Below, one piece after another: positions 25,701 to 40,100 of a DNA stretch of 64,000 bases; within the stretch, counting starts at the first letter, position 1, and each line of letters begins with the position of its first letter. The notes below the pieces were generated by a model. That model made no database searches, was not told where the DNA came from, and saw only the letters and a program-made list of their open reading frames with translations. Position numbers and translations under genes: made by a program. The stretch covers positions 9,300,001 to 9,364,000 of the forward strand of contig NC_079885.1 of NCBI RefSeq assembly GCF_029227915.1. Direction: 5' to 3'. The DNA is from Hydractinia symbiolongicarpus (taxonomy: Eukaryota; Cnidaria; Hydrozoa; Anthoathecata; Hydractiniidae).

Positions 25701-28111
25701 GAATGACAGGAGTTAAAACAAAACACGATAACTTTAACGACACAATTTTTCTTAGCTAATAAAACTAACACTTTTGAATATTTCTACAAGAACGTTCACT
25801 GCAATTTACATTCAGCTTTTATAAATATAAGGTTATTAAATTTTTTTTTAGGTACGAGTAAAAGGTATGGACCAAAACTTCACAAGTGTTATGATGGTGA
25901 TAATGTCACTGATGTCAATCGTCATTGTCGTCATCAACGTGACATGTATATATGTCATTTTGGCATCCACTCTCTTACGTCACAAAACTACTACCATTTT
26001 GATCGTTAGTTTATTATTTTTCCACCTCCTGCAAGGTTTGTTCGTCATCCCGTTTTACACCGCCAAAAAATCCAGCATTTCAAACGAAACAGCCAAAAAA
26101 ATCATCTGCGATGGATTTCGATTCTCCTACATGGTGACATTTTACGGAGTATGCGTGAATGTGTTGCTAATTAGTGTTGATCGTTTTTTAGCAGTGAAAC
26201 TTTTGACGTCTTACAAGTTGATAGTGACGGATCGACGTGTAAAAGCCGTAACTCTCGCCGTATGGCTGTACATGTTCCTTGTGTGCTTGATACCTTTTAT
26301 CGATATACAACGAACCGAATCGAACAAAACGACAGCGTGCAACTACAATCAACCTCGAGAGTGGACAATTTTTATGTTGCTATGCAACACAATGCTAAGC
26401 TACATCGTAATTTCATATTGCTATAGTTATATATACGTCAAACTGAGTGTGTCTGAGAATAAGACTCGTTCCAGTAGTAGCGAACCAATGACAAATCAAC
26501 CAGAACAAATTGAAAGACTCAGAGATAGTGTTTACAGTGAAGATGGAAGTCAGAGGGATGACAGCTGTCGTAAAATCATCAAGCTGACATTCATTATTGT
26601 CATCGTGTATGGCGTGACATGGACACCGTCAATTATTTATTACCTGCTCGTCAGCATATCGCCCTTTCTCTTCTCCCAAGACTATTATAACTCTACTACT
26701 GAAAGTTACGTTACATTCTTTGTAAAGTTTGTGTCCTTTTTCGATGCGATTGGTGCGCCTGTTATATATTGTTACTTCCATACAGACTTTCGTCATGAGT
26801 TTTTGACAGTCTGGGAGAAGTGTGTGGCATGGTTCTCAGCACGGTCCAATGAAGAGAATGGATTTGTTCATGAGAAAACGCACCCTAGTAAATGTCTCCC
26901 TGATGTCTGAATTTGTGTAAACACGAAGTTAGTAATCTGTATTTTTTAAATAATTCATGATGTAATAAAATAAAAATATTTACTGATACACAAATTAATT
27001 ATAAAATCAATATACCGTAAAAATTGAATTAAGCAGCCACCTCAAGCGCCCCTTATAATGCTTGAAAATCTTATTAAGCGCCCCCTTGAATAACCGCCCC
27101 TCCCAAGAAACAAAATATTAAATAAACGCCTGGGTGCTTAAGCGAGTCCTCCTGGTGGTTTAAAGAAAGAAAATAACAAGATCAAAGAATTCTTCTTTAT
27201 AACAGACGGGATGTGTTAAATACACACTTGATACTACTTTTACCTTAACAGTTTTGAGCCCTCACATTAGGTTTACTATACCTAATGCAAGGACTCATAA
27301 GTGTTAAATCAACTAATGTGAGAGCTTTAAACAGCCAACTAATCTGTTAAATTAGGCATAAAATAATAAAGTTAACTTTCACATGTAATTTACGGCAATT
27401 ACCGCACATCAATTCCTTTCTCTTTTACAATCCTGTTTTTGAAAGCTCATAAGCACAGCAGGGTGCAAAACATTTAACGCCCACTTCCAAAAAGCGTGCA
27501 AATGTATTGTTAAACGATTACACATCTCCGCACCAGAAAAAAATAGCAACATTTAATCGTATAGTTTTCCTAAAAAGGGCTGGTCACGCCTAATGAAGAC
27601 TCTCCTTCGGGGTGGGTAAAAAATTTGCACCGATTAATTCGCATTTCTTATCGTTAAAAGGAAGATAATTTAAATGAAGTTGAGTGCCTTATATTTTGTA
27701 TCTTTAATTAAAATGAGATATCATAAGAATGAGATATCTTTAACCTCCAACTACAAGTAACAAAGGAAAAAAAGAGGAGCGACAGGGAACTCATCTCTCT
27801 TTAACATTCGCCAACCATCTGTTTCCATTTTGAGTGTCTTGTCTTAGTGATGTTAAGGTGGTGTTATGTTCGAAACAGCAGCTGTGTTATCGTGGAGTAA
27901 ATACAACTCACGCACAGAGAAAAGAAACAAAGCAATATAATTTAAACAAAACTAATTTCACTTTCTCGAAAGTACTTTGTTAGTTTGGAAAGCTTAATTG
28001 AAAAAAAACTGGGTATTTAACCAAGTGGTCGAACATAGAAACAAAATTAGGAAAGCATTTGAAGCATCAGCTACGACTCCAAAACATCAGCAGTGACAAA
28101 AACAGAAAGAT

Positions 28112-28146
<35 letters not shown>

Positions 28147-31100
28147 ACAACCGGAAGACAACATGAGCACAGCAGTCATCTGCACACTGTCCATCTCATG
28201 TATAGCGACTGTCTTCATCAACAGTCTCTGCGTAGTTGTCATAGCAAAGTCGAAACAACTCAGAAGACGGCCATCAGCTATCTTCATTCTCAGCTTAATT
28301 GCCACACACTTAATACAAGGTCTTTTTGTTATGCCCTTTTATATGCTGAAGCGAAGTAAATGGGAAGAATCGAATTTAAGTCGAATTTTTTGCAATGGAT
28401 TCCGATTCACATACATGGTGACGTTTTATGGTGCGTGTGTCCATGTTTCGATCATCGCAATTGATCGATTACTCGCTGTTCAACTTTTGACTTCATATCG
28501 AGTTCTTGTCACCACACGAAAAGCGATATGCTGTACATTACTAGCGTGGGGTTACGTAATTACACTTTGCCTATTCCCGCTTATACCTCTGGAGAAAACA
28601 GCGTCAACAAAAACAACAGTTTGCGACTACAATCCGCCAAAAGAATGGACAATCTTCATGCATATCGTTAACACTTTAATTCCATACGTTGTCGTTACGA
28701 TAATTTACGTTATTATTCAACAAAAGTTACGAAAAGCGACGACAAAAACACAGCCGTGTACAGACGAAGAAAAACGAATGCGACGGATGTCTGCGGTTGC
28801 AAATAAAGGCGACGAGTTAAAAGATCGTATGAATCGCAAAGTCATGCAGACGACGTTTGTCGTCATCTTTATGTACGGCGTGACGTGGGCACCATCTTCG
28901 TGCTACTACTTGCTCATGAACATCTTCCCCTCTGCGTTTCCAGATGCGTATTTCACGTCAGACATCGAGAAAGTTGTCTCGTTTATCATTAAATACATCA
29001 CGTTTGTTGATGCAATCACAGCTCCTCTCATATACTGTTACTTCCACGAAGAATTTTTAAGCGAGTGTCGACGAGTGCTTGGGTTGCAAAAGAACAGCAC
29101 TCGAATAGCGTGTAAAAGTTGGCAATGTACTAGGAATACAAGCAAACAAAGTGAGATGAGAGGTCAGTGGAAAGAAACCAACTAACAAAAATTCATGTCA
29201 TTGTTAACTAAATTATATAAATTTATCTAAATTTTTCATTGCATTGATGCAACATTATACTATTTTGATAAGGCACATTCTTAAAAACAAAAGTTTTTTT
29301 TTTAATTTGTTTTTTCCAATTAGTTCTTAAGTTGTTTTTTTTAACACTTTTTACCCTAACCACTCATATTTGTCCATCCCGTCCCTCGTGATGCTATTGC
29401 ATTGTCATCATTTCTCCTATTTCTTCCTTACTTGATTTTTTTTAATTTAGAACTTATTTAATAAAATTTTCAATATATTTTTAATTTTATAAACATTTTT
29501 AGTTTAGGCAGAACCATTTGTATCTAATGAGAGCTGAATAGAAATTAGTAATTTAGCGCATGTGCAAAAAGTGCATTGCACTTTAGTACAGGGTTGTCAT
29601 AAAATAACTGAAACAATTTTATGCGGGCCTTTTTTTAGGAAGACAAATAAAAACAAACAATAAACTTAACAAATAAGGAAATCCTGTCCAATTGTAATCT
29701 CCTTTCGATTTACAACTAGATTTTCAGACTTGAAGCTCACTTCCCGCGAAAAAGCAAGTTGGGATCCTATGAAAAAACTTTGAAAATTATCTAGGAATCT
29801 CTTAATTTTTGTCTTAAAAGTTGTGTTAATTATGCGAAATAATGACGTCATGAACTCTAGGTCTAAAATATGTAATTACCGTTATGGAGAATAATTATAG
29901 TTACTAAATATTGAAATTTATGTAAAATGTTCAAAACTCCAAACTGAACGGCCAGAAAACATTTGTAACCCTATATACCTTGTTAAAACTGTTAAATACA
30001 ATACCCAACTAGAGCTAGTTCATAATATCATGCATAGTTAGTAAAACGTCTGAGTCCAAATTCATAAGAACCAATCAAGAAAAAAATACAAAAATCCCTA
30101 AACAACTTTTCCAGCTCTTTAATATGAAATTAACTTGATTTTTGACAGAAACGAGTCGAACATTTTTAAATAATTTTTAATTCGATTGAAAAAAATCGAA
30201 TATTACAACAATCAATCGAACGTTTCGAACAAACCTCATGGTATGCGATATGTCGGTCGTGCCAATCGTTTTGATTCCAATGCTGAGCTGTATTCTAACA
30301 AGAAGAAATGAATCATTAACAAATAAAAATAAATAAGCTAATCCAACTTAGGTACCCAAGAATTATATACCCAAGAATGTTTTAGTAACGCAAAATATCC
30401 CAAATAAAACCAGGGCTTCCGGTGAATTGATGAAATGCTGGGAGTGTCAGTATTAGAAACTACATTAAATACATTTTAAGAACATGATTTAACGTATAAA
30501 GTCGAATAACAAATTTTCGACGTACAAGTGTCATGGGGACCGAAGGGAATAGTTCGCGATAATGAAAGATATCCAGTTTTCCAGTAATAAGAAATATAAA
30601 AACTATTTAAATAAGAAATACAACAGATGCAAAGTACAATAATTAAAAAAGTAATTATCAAAATCAATGTAGCAAACAAAATATGGTTTCGTTTAAAAAG
30701 TACAACCACAACTTTTTTTAAAAAATTCTTGTTTCAAATTATCATTTATTTTATTTCTACTTACATCCTCCACAAACTTTTTCACTCTCACTTTAAATTC
30801 AGTTGGCTGTAGCAGCAAATACTTTATGATGTAGAAACAAATTTGTGAATTCTTTTCGTCATGAGGTCGCAAACACTAAAAATAAAATTGTGAGAGGAAG
30901 AAATATTTCCTGTGATGATTTTCAAGTATTTTACGTTTAATTTTATCTGCTCAAAGAAAGATCTTTGCAAGTGGATAGCGACAATTTACTTTGAGAAATT
31001 ACTTTGTAGCAGAGCTTTTAAATTCACACTGAAAACGATATCCAAAACAAAAACAACAACAAAATTCCTCTTGGTTCAAAACATAATCTAATACTGCTAA

Positions 31101-34100
31101 TAAAGTAGATATTTATCATTCCAGCATTATATTTTGCAGAACACAACTCCATAGGACTTACCAAACTAAGTATAAGTCGATCAAGTGGTACGATATCATA
31201 TTTCCAAATCATTTCATTTAAAAACAAAAACCTCTAAAAAATTAATATTTTACTGTTAACTCGATGAAAACGTGAAAAACATCAAGTTTCATAGAACTAA
31301 ACGTCAAAGAAATATAAACAACTTCAAACCTTGGATACTTGAGCAGAACCTTGCGAGCCACTCGAAATAAACATTTTAAATTCATGTACCAAAAAATCTG
31401 CAAACGTATTTAAATAATTCGACAGTGCTTTCGTTCTTAGTTTCATTAAAATTCTAAGAGAAGAAGAAAAAATTCCCATATCATGTCTTAATTTATCTAC
31501 ATACTGTATTATCTTATATGAAATAAAAAAAATTCACAAGAATGCTGAGGCTTGTTCCTGAATATGGTGCTGTAAGATATGATACGTTTTGTTAGAATTT
31601 ACTCAGCTAAATTGAGCGTTTGCAGCAAGTATATTTTGAGAAAATTCTGAAAACGATTCTGACTTGGCATAATAAAGTATAGTAAACGTTGGGTCCTAAT
31701 GCTTGAATTGCTTGAAGCGCTTAAACGATAACCGGTCTTCGCGCAAATAATAAATCCGCCACGTTACTTATTTCAGCTGTACTTTACTACAAAAAATTTT
31801 TTTTCTATATTTCTGATTTTTATTTTAGTACAAATAATTTAATCAACATGGCTTTACGCGAAAGCATAATTATCACTCTTTAAAATCACGTCATCGCGTT
31901 AGTTCTCTTTGCTGAGATTTTCATTTTACAAGTTCAACTCATTTTTGTTGACCGATATTGGTCACAAAACATTAAACCCAGTAGCCTGTGATGCTTTTTG
32001 TACATATTTTCAGTGTCTCTATCTCTTGCATCCTGGTTCGCCCGTGGGTAATAAATAATGATTTTAGCCTGCAGTGGGTATGAAATAAAGATGTGGTGTA
32101 TCCATCTTAAAAACAAAAACATGGTAGACACTTAATCAGAAAACTTATCTTAATACACTTATTTAGGACCCTGGGTATACAGAATAAGCACAGCTAGAAG
32201 CCATACAAACAAACTGGCTGGGTGTAAAGGAAGCACGAAGAAACATGACGAACTTACTGATAGCAAACAGGTGTTATGCGTCCTTGTTCCAACATTATTT
32301 TCCACATGATACTGAAAGAATAAAAAACAAAAAAATAATATACCAACTGATGTCATATGTTAGCACCTTATATATTTTACAATTCCATTTCTTCATCACC
32401 GTCTCCATCAACACATTTTTTTATGCAGTGTTGTCACTCTTCCTTCAGGGTCCAATTTAAAATTGGAGAATATCTCTGGAGGAGATTGTGGTATTGTGAT
32501 GAAAAAAGAAGGATATTTATGATATTTTTAGGATATTTATGAGAATTTGAGAAGATTTTGATACCGGAGAAAAGTAAAAACTAATACCGTTTTTTATGAA
32601 GTATAAATGATGCAACTTTGGGGATAAAAACATGGCTGAGCTATTTTCGAACATCATTACGATTAAAATTTAAAATATTCAAAAAAAATTAATAACAGTT
32701 AAGAAAAATTATCTAAAAGAAAATTTATTTTGAACAACGTTCTAGGTAGAAGAGATTTGAGAAGTTTGAAGGCAACCATGAGATGTTACAACCTTTTGAT
32801 GATTCAGGAAAAGAAAATTCCGAGGTCTAGGTTGCAGATACTCCAAGCGTTTACTTACTAGAAGAATTTTAACGAAGTTGAAAATGCACATTTACTAAAA
32901 CAAGCCAAAAAAGCTCACCATAGTACAATTTCAGGAACTTGGTCAGTTTCTGTACAGTATGTTATTACTTCTTCATCATTGGAAAGCGCTAAGTAGAAAG
33001 TTGATAAAATTTTTAAAACCGATGCTTATTTTATGATAAAAAATGAAATACTAGCTATACACTTTTCCAAAATTTCACGTTCTCGATAATAAAGTGTACA
33101 TGAAGTGCTAGCGTGGTTCTTTTGAAAGGTCTATTGCTTGTCTTTCGTCGTAACGTGTAGTAATCATAAGCGATAGAATTATAAAAAGAGTCTGTATCTC
33201 TTGGCACTTTGACAAGGTTTCCAAAACCGAGGAGAATGATGTTCGCGATAAAAAATTTCAAACGTTAAGCTAAATAAAACTAAAGCAACTTTAATTTCTG
33301 CAGCTGAACCATATGTTCTTCAGCTGCAGAATAACACTGATTATCTCGATTTTAAAGTGCAATACGTTTTCCAGCAAAATAGACCAAATAAATAAGAATT
33401 AGGAAAGTGGCATTGATTTTCCAATTGCGTTTAAATCATAAATACTAATACTTTTTTACAAACTTCCACAGACATTTTTTTTGATTTATTATTGAAAAGT
33501 CTCGAAAATGACATTTTTTAGCCCCAAAGGCAAAGGTAATTTTTCAGGAATTTATAAGTTTTGCAAGGCACCAAGCATTCGCGCTCGGACAATAGGTATC
33601 ATTTATTTTTTTTACGTCCAGAGAACAAATAAAATAATTTAAACGACAATTTAATTCCTACATTTTACTTTCCTGTAATGCTTGTCAATTTTTTCGAGAA
33701 GCTGTTTCCCAGTGACATCATAAACTATTCCATTTTGAGTGTAAAATTCTTCTAAAATTCCAGGAAAGCAAGACAATGTTGCTTGTGACCATCTAATGAA
33801 TAAATAAAGTAAATAAGTCAATAAAAATTTAATACATGTGACACATACGGTTTTATAAACACCAACACAGATATAACATTTCGCTGTGTGCTAAAGGTGG
33901 GTTTCCATGACAGTCCGCAACTGTTGTGGAACACGGGTAGAGAAGAAATTCTATCTCCACCAAATTTGTTGCTCTATATCTCGTGCAATTCATTCTACAT
34001 CATGTGTTTTCATTTGATTGGTTCCTGCGCGATTGTTATTTAAGTGTTGTGCGATTGTTGTACAACTGTTACCTTACTGGTACTAATTTCAGCGGGTATT

Positions 34101-37100
34101 GATTTTGGCTAAATTCGCGAAATTATGTACCTGCAAAACATTTTTCAAGATACCATGTGCGAAAAAATAAAATATCAATAATTCGTGAAATTTGCGAAAA
34201 AGGGCAATTTTATTCACACAAGGAAAAAAAAGAACGCTATCGCGTTGTGTGAAAGTTTTATTGAAAAAATGCTTTTATTCTATAATATTTGATAACTGCA
34301 AAAAAATTGTCAAACAAGACATCCGCGAAAATTAATATCCATAAAATGCAATTTTTTTCGAAAAAAAATTACTGCAAAAATTAGTGTCATAAAGGTACTA
34401 AATTTTTGGGAGCCAACCTTAATACTACATAAGTATGCACAGCGAAAATTCATTGAAGTTGGTTGGCTGAGATAAAATAACCGAAATCAGTTCGTAAGGA
34501 AAGGCGCAGTCGGATAATCTCTTTGAGTCATCCTTTAAATAAACTTTTGGTCAGAACAGCGACAATAACATTGGCAGTGATATATTGTTGAATTGCAGGA
34601 TTTAGTTTTACATAACAGCTCTTACATTTTGCTTAGAAGGCTGTTTTTTTGCAGGGTTGGTACAGGCATTTTTTAGACACCCCACCCGTCCCAATTTGAC
34701 GAAAAAAATGAACATTTTTATTTACAAATCAACTCACGTTTATATCTAAGTGCTGTAATTTTTAAATTCACTTGTAAGTTAGGTATTGAAACCCGAAACG
34801 CGATGGAATAATTTGTTTCATATTGACTCTTGTTGTTGTAAACATCAAGTAGTAGCAAAACACAGTTGTCTTTTGCCCAAACTGTCAATACAACGAAAAT
34901 AACCAACTTTCTCCTTCTTATTTGTAGGGTACTCATTAACAACAAAAGACAACAATTTTTTCCAAACAAATACTACATAGTATACTTCAAACTGAAACAG
35001 ACTCTATAGTTGTACAAAAATTATTGGGAGCAATTATAAAAAAAAATAACAACAAAAAAAGCCTCTTTTATTGAATTTCAATTATAGACGAACTGCCTAT
35101 TGAATAAAAACACGCAAAGAAAAAAAAATATTTAAATTTATATTAATGAAACTTTTTTAGTCAAATCCCAAATTTCACACACTTGTACCAACCACTGGCA
35201 ACCCTTCAAATATTAGCACACAATGAAATAGACCAATTAAGATAAAAAATTTCTTCTACGTCCGCTTACAAGGCACCTACATTGCCTTTTAGAATATTTA
35301 TTGAGTGTATACCATTATATAAATACTGTTGTTCACCTTTGGAAGATTCGCCCGTCTATTTCTTATTTCCGTAGCTTTTTCACGCGTAAAAACACAATAT
35401 AGACTCCAAAAGAGAAACTGTTCTTGTTATATTGAACTGATATTTTGGAACTGCACTTGTAAATATTGCTTTGATGTATAAAAAAGCAAACATGATATAG
35501 CTGCAATAACTGTACTTGTCTAATACAGCTGGTTTTGCAATAGGTAGAGCTTGAAACCCTCTAAAGATTTTCAACACAGCAAAATCTCCCTTTTTGCAAG
35601 ATATTTTATAATAACATTGACCGAGAAAAAAATCAAAAACAACAACAACGCCACAACACAAAACAAAACAGAACATCAAGAACAAGGGAGGAAGAAAATA
35701 TTACTTATGAGGAGTTATTTTTATTGCTTCTCTCAGAAGACCTTCACACCAGGTAAATGGCAGACTGTCAGCTCCTGAAACAACAAAATCGCAGTATTAC
35801 CAAAATAGATTAAAGATTAAAACTTTACATGTATATAGCCGTTACGAAAATATAATATAACAATTTGGGAGATTTTAATTTCCAGACAACAAATACCAGG
35901 ACTATGCCAACACACCTGTAATATGCATTGCTCTAGCTATTGTGAGAATCAATACTCTATTTAACTCCTCGCAGTCTTTGGATAATATCTAAAAATACAA
36001 AATGTGGTTTATTTCCTCATCTGTTGATGGCAACCAAAAGTAACCAACCAACCGACCAACCAACCAAAACAAACCGACCGACCGACCGACCTACCGACTA
36101 AAACAAACCGACCAACCGACCCAAACAAACTGACCGACCGACGAAAACAAATAGACCAACCGGCTGACCAATTAAACATACAGGCAAATAAATAAATGTG
36201 TCATTACCTGTTTTGGATCAGAATTGATTCTTTGTGTTGATAATTGTGACTGAACATCAGAATTTCCAAACCCCATAATCAATCGTAAAGCGGTGTTTTG
36301 AATGCTAAAAGATACCTGACTTACAAACTACTCTTGAAGGAAGAACATTTATGAGGGTAAAAACTAAGGAAAATAAATTATATAACATATTAGTAACGTT
36401 TACGCAATCAGTATCCAGCAAAAAAGCTCACATTGGTCTACTAAGACGTGAATTAGGGGAGAATCAGCCAGAACTTGAAAATTATTATTTGAAAAAATAA
36501 AAACAATCTTTTGCAAATGAGTAATGTATTGCAAAAGAGAAAATTGTCAAAACTATGTGCAAAGTTTACTTTCTTTAAGTAAGCGAAATTATATTTTACG
36601 TTTTCGGTATATTAGCATCCCTAATCACTAGCCTAATTCCTTTATAACAAAACATCGCATTGACAATGGTCACACTTACCACAGATGTAGTTGACTTTTA
36701 TCAGTGAAAGGTACCGTTGCAACTGAATGCAAGTGAGACAATAAATTGACACGATAGTGAGGCTGAATATGATGCAATCTGTAGCTAAACATCTCAAGCA
36801 GCGTGTGCAAAATACCCCACGCTTTGCTTTTCAAAACATTCGGAAGAAGTTGACCTGAAAGAAGAAAAGGTGCTTTATTACAAAACATTTAATTAAAAAA
36901 TGTCAAAGTACATTACAATGACTTTATTGGAAAGGGAATCTTGTTACAAGAAATTTAAAGGCAACTAAACGCCTCATTGTCTCCATCACTATTTACTTCT
37001 CTCAATTCTCAATATATAAAACACAAGGTTCTACATTCACTAGTTTTTGATCAGTTTTAATAATAAAGACTATGTACATTCCATGCCTTTCAAACTAAAC

Positions 37101-40100
37101 TTAAAACCTAACAGAAATGTGGAAAGGAAATAAAAAAAATCGAAATCATATACTAACTTATAAACCCTTTAATTCCCAGTAGTTCTATTTCCATATACAC
37201 CAGTAACCGACTGTATGTCTCCACTAATGCTGGTGCCAGCGCAATTTGCTGTTGTTGCTGCTTTGTGGCTTGAGCAACTTGGATTATGCGAGTAACAATA
37301 CCATTGATCAGACTAAAAAACAGATTAGAATAATCCAAAATTGTTAGTGCTTAAAAATAAATTGATTTTAAAAGAAAATACTTAACAGTAACCATAATAT
37401 CCATTGTTTATTATTTTAAATAGCATTATTTTTGTACTTTAGGTTGCAAGAATTACTATACTTTAAATCGATGCGAAAGTGAACCTTAAGGGAATAGTAT
37501 CCTAAGTCATAAACGAAGTTGAACTTATATTATAGGGCTCAGCAGGAAACTTAGTAGGTATTTAAATTAAAATTCACAAAATGGCACTCGTGACCTCGTA
37601 TCAGACCCTTTAAATTTTTGTCAATCACCTTGTAACTTTGAATTTGAATGTTGGTCATGACAATTCAGCAAAAAAAATGATGTACCTCATTTTAGCATGC
37701 ACAGTCAAGGAATCTAAAAGCTTAACATCCAATGGGACAGTATTACCAGCAGCAACACAACCTTTTGGGCCCGGCAATTTTATAGTGCTCTGTCCAGTGC
37801 CATAACATCTGCCAACAAGTTCGTGGAGAGGCGGTTGAAAGGATTCAGGATTAGTACTGTCTAAAAAGCATTGCTTAATTAAAAATAAACTGGCTGGTGA
37901 AAAATAGAAAATAAAGTCCTAGACTAATATACTAATACTTGATATACTAATCTAAGATGTTCTATCTCACTAATGCATCTTTCCACATCCACAATAGTTT
38001 ATCATTTGTTGACATTGCTAGGCTATGAAACAGCATAGTAGGTTTACATGAATTAGAAATATTTCTTACAAGCATTGCAAAGGAGTGCGATTTCATATCC
38101 GGCTCCATCGTGTTGTTTTTGTTGAAGAATTTGATAAAGATACCTGCCAATGTAATGAGAAATCTAGCGAAATAATAGCGTATTCCGTCTGTCTGTTTGT
38201 GTGCGAGAAAAAAGTTGTGTTACGGAAACACAAATGCTATATATAAAAGACGGCGAACCCGGGGATTTATCCACGGGATACGGACTAGTCTATATTATAA
38301 TACCTGTATACGTCTGTCTGTCACGCAAAATGGTAACCGCAGTTGCCAGACACATAAAATGCGGTAAATTAAGGACGGGCGGACCCGTGGATTTATTCAC
38401 TGGTCACTGACTAGTAATTTAAATTGATTTTATGTGGCATAAGTTTAGGCTAAACAGATTTTTTTTGGTACAAAATTCTACAATAATCTCAGGAAAAAAT
38501 TAGTTTTACATTATTTTCCAACAGAGCATCAGTTTCACAATGTCTAAAAAAGATGCATAAGGATCTATGAGAAAATTCTATTGATAAATCAGAGGAAAAA
38601 ATTAAATTTAAGCCAAATAGGCGAATTTGTATTCCATTATTTTCTTCAGAAGTAAGAGATTAGCTTAGCTATGTATATACCACATAAAATTTGGTGAGAA
38701 TGTGGCAAAAATGGAGAGGGTGTATGAAAAAAAACCATAAGCATACTCAAGTTGGCGTGAAAGTGCAGGAGGAGGTCCTCGTTGTAATGAAATGTTTTCA
38801 ATCTTTGCCTAAAACAAAAATTGATTTAAACTTACACTTCAAACTTGTAATTTGCATGTGAGATTTTTTAGTAGGTATTTGTGTACAGCTTTATTTACTT
38901 CACTGTAACAACACAAAGATACCTATGCCTATAACAAGGATTATCTGATACAAAACTATTCATGAGATAAGAAACATAACATACCTTTTTCGACAAATGA
39001 ACCCATATACATGCCATTGAAAGTGAGATAGAAGATTCAGATGTGATTTTTGATGGCACAGGTAGAGGCTGCAAATGAAGATAATATATGTAATTCCTTT
39101 TATAAAAGAAATCAAAAGTATGGAAATTTGTTAAGGTCCTTCATTGACAATAATTTCTGTGCATAAGTAACTTTGTTAAGACACATCACTTAAACGAATT
39201 AACAAAGATTGTGCAAATATTAATACGTCTTATTTGCTAAACAACAAAGTAGATAATTGATGTTTTTTTTTTAAGGAATCATACTTGTATTCTTAGAAAA
39301 TATCGACAATTTGAGCCTGAAATAATTCTTAAAGCGACCCTTACAATTGTTAAAAAAAATCAGTTATAAAATGTGTTAACATTTAGAAAACTGTTGAACG
39401 AACAAAGAAAAGACAAATAATAACGATAATATATCATAAGTAAACACAACAAAAAAGCGAATACTTCAGATTTTATTCAAATTTTGCTGAAAAATAATTT
39501 TGGTGTTTGACGAACCTCGGCATTATTTTTAAAATTTAGGGGCTGGAGACTTGCAGAAGTGCTGTCTCTCATTTATCTCATTTATCAGAAATGTGATATA
39601 TTCTATTATTTAGCATTTTACACTCACTTCAATTTAAATTAGAAGCAGAGGGCTAATAATATCAAGTTTAAATGTCACCAAAATGCTTGGAGTCAGAAAT
39701 TATCTTTCCTGTCATATGCCTAATTTGAAGTTTTCATTAGATATAAAGCTAGTTAATAAACAAACAAATCAGTAAGAATATGGTAAGCTTTGTATCATTA
39801 ACTTTTTTACCTCTTTCTCTGAATACAACAGATCAAAAAGTTTCATAACAGGTGAAAAAATCGATAGCTGAAAGAAAGAATTACATTATATATAAACATA
39901 TATTGCATACAGAAATAAGTTTGGCAATTTTAAGGACTTGAATTGAAGTTTAAATTTTCTTATCAGGGAATCAGCTTTTTTAGCTCATATTTTTATATTA
40001 TACTTCAATACAAAATTAGAATTAGTCCACGTGTACGTTAGACTGTCAACAAACCAACTAACTAACTAACGAACAAACAAACGAACAAACAAACGTAGCA

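Larger units (their letters stand above)
22737..30234. other. MED23 intron 29 hosting two opposite-strand GPCR genes
   Basis: This is the longest MED23 intron I find, 7498 bases, bounded by donor GAG|GTTTGT after exon 29 and acceptor TTTTTAG before exon 30. Besides the two GPCR genes and the repeats listed separately, the remaining sequence (about 22.74-25.54 and 29.47-30.23 kb) shows no further gene. Exons 29 and 30 join in phase 0 at a conserved site (WHDRHIAYHE then QFPEKFYYEG), so the intron assignment is secure. Confidence 0.85.

Noticed and set aside
28087-28305. Minus-strand frame with a long leucine run
   Set aside because: The leucines are the reverse reading of the CAA microsatellite and the rest is antisense to GPCR 2.
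25867-29185. The two GPCRs considered as opsins
   Set aside because: The retinal-binding lysine position (7.43) is Phe in both. A Lys lies at 7.39 instead, which cannot serve that role in the known opsin structure.
35380-35685. 101-codon minus-strand open frame
   Set aside because: It overlaps the edge of MED23 intron 22 next to exon 22, is Cys/Phe-rich noise and has no motif.
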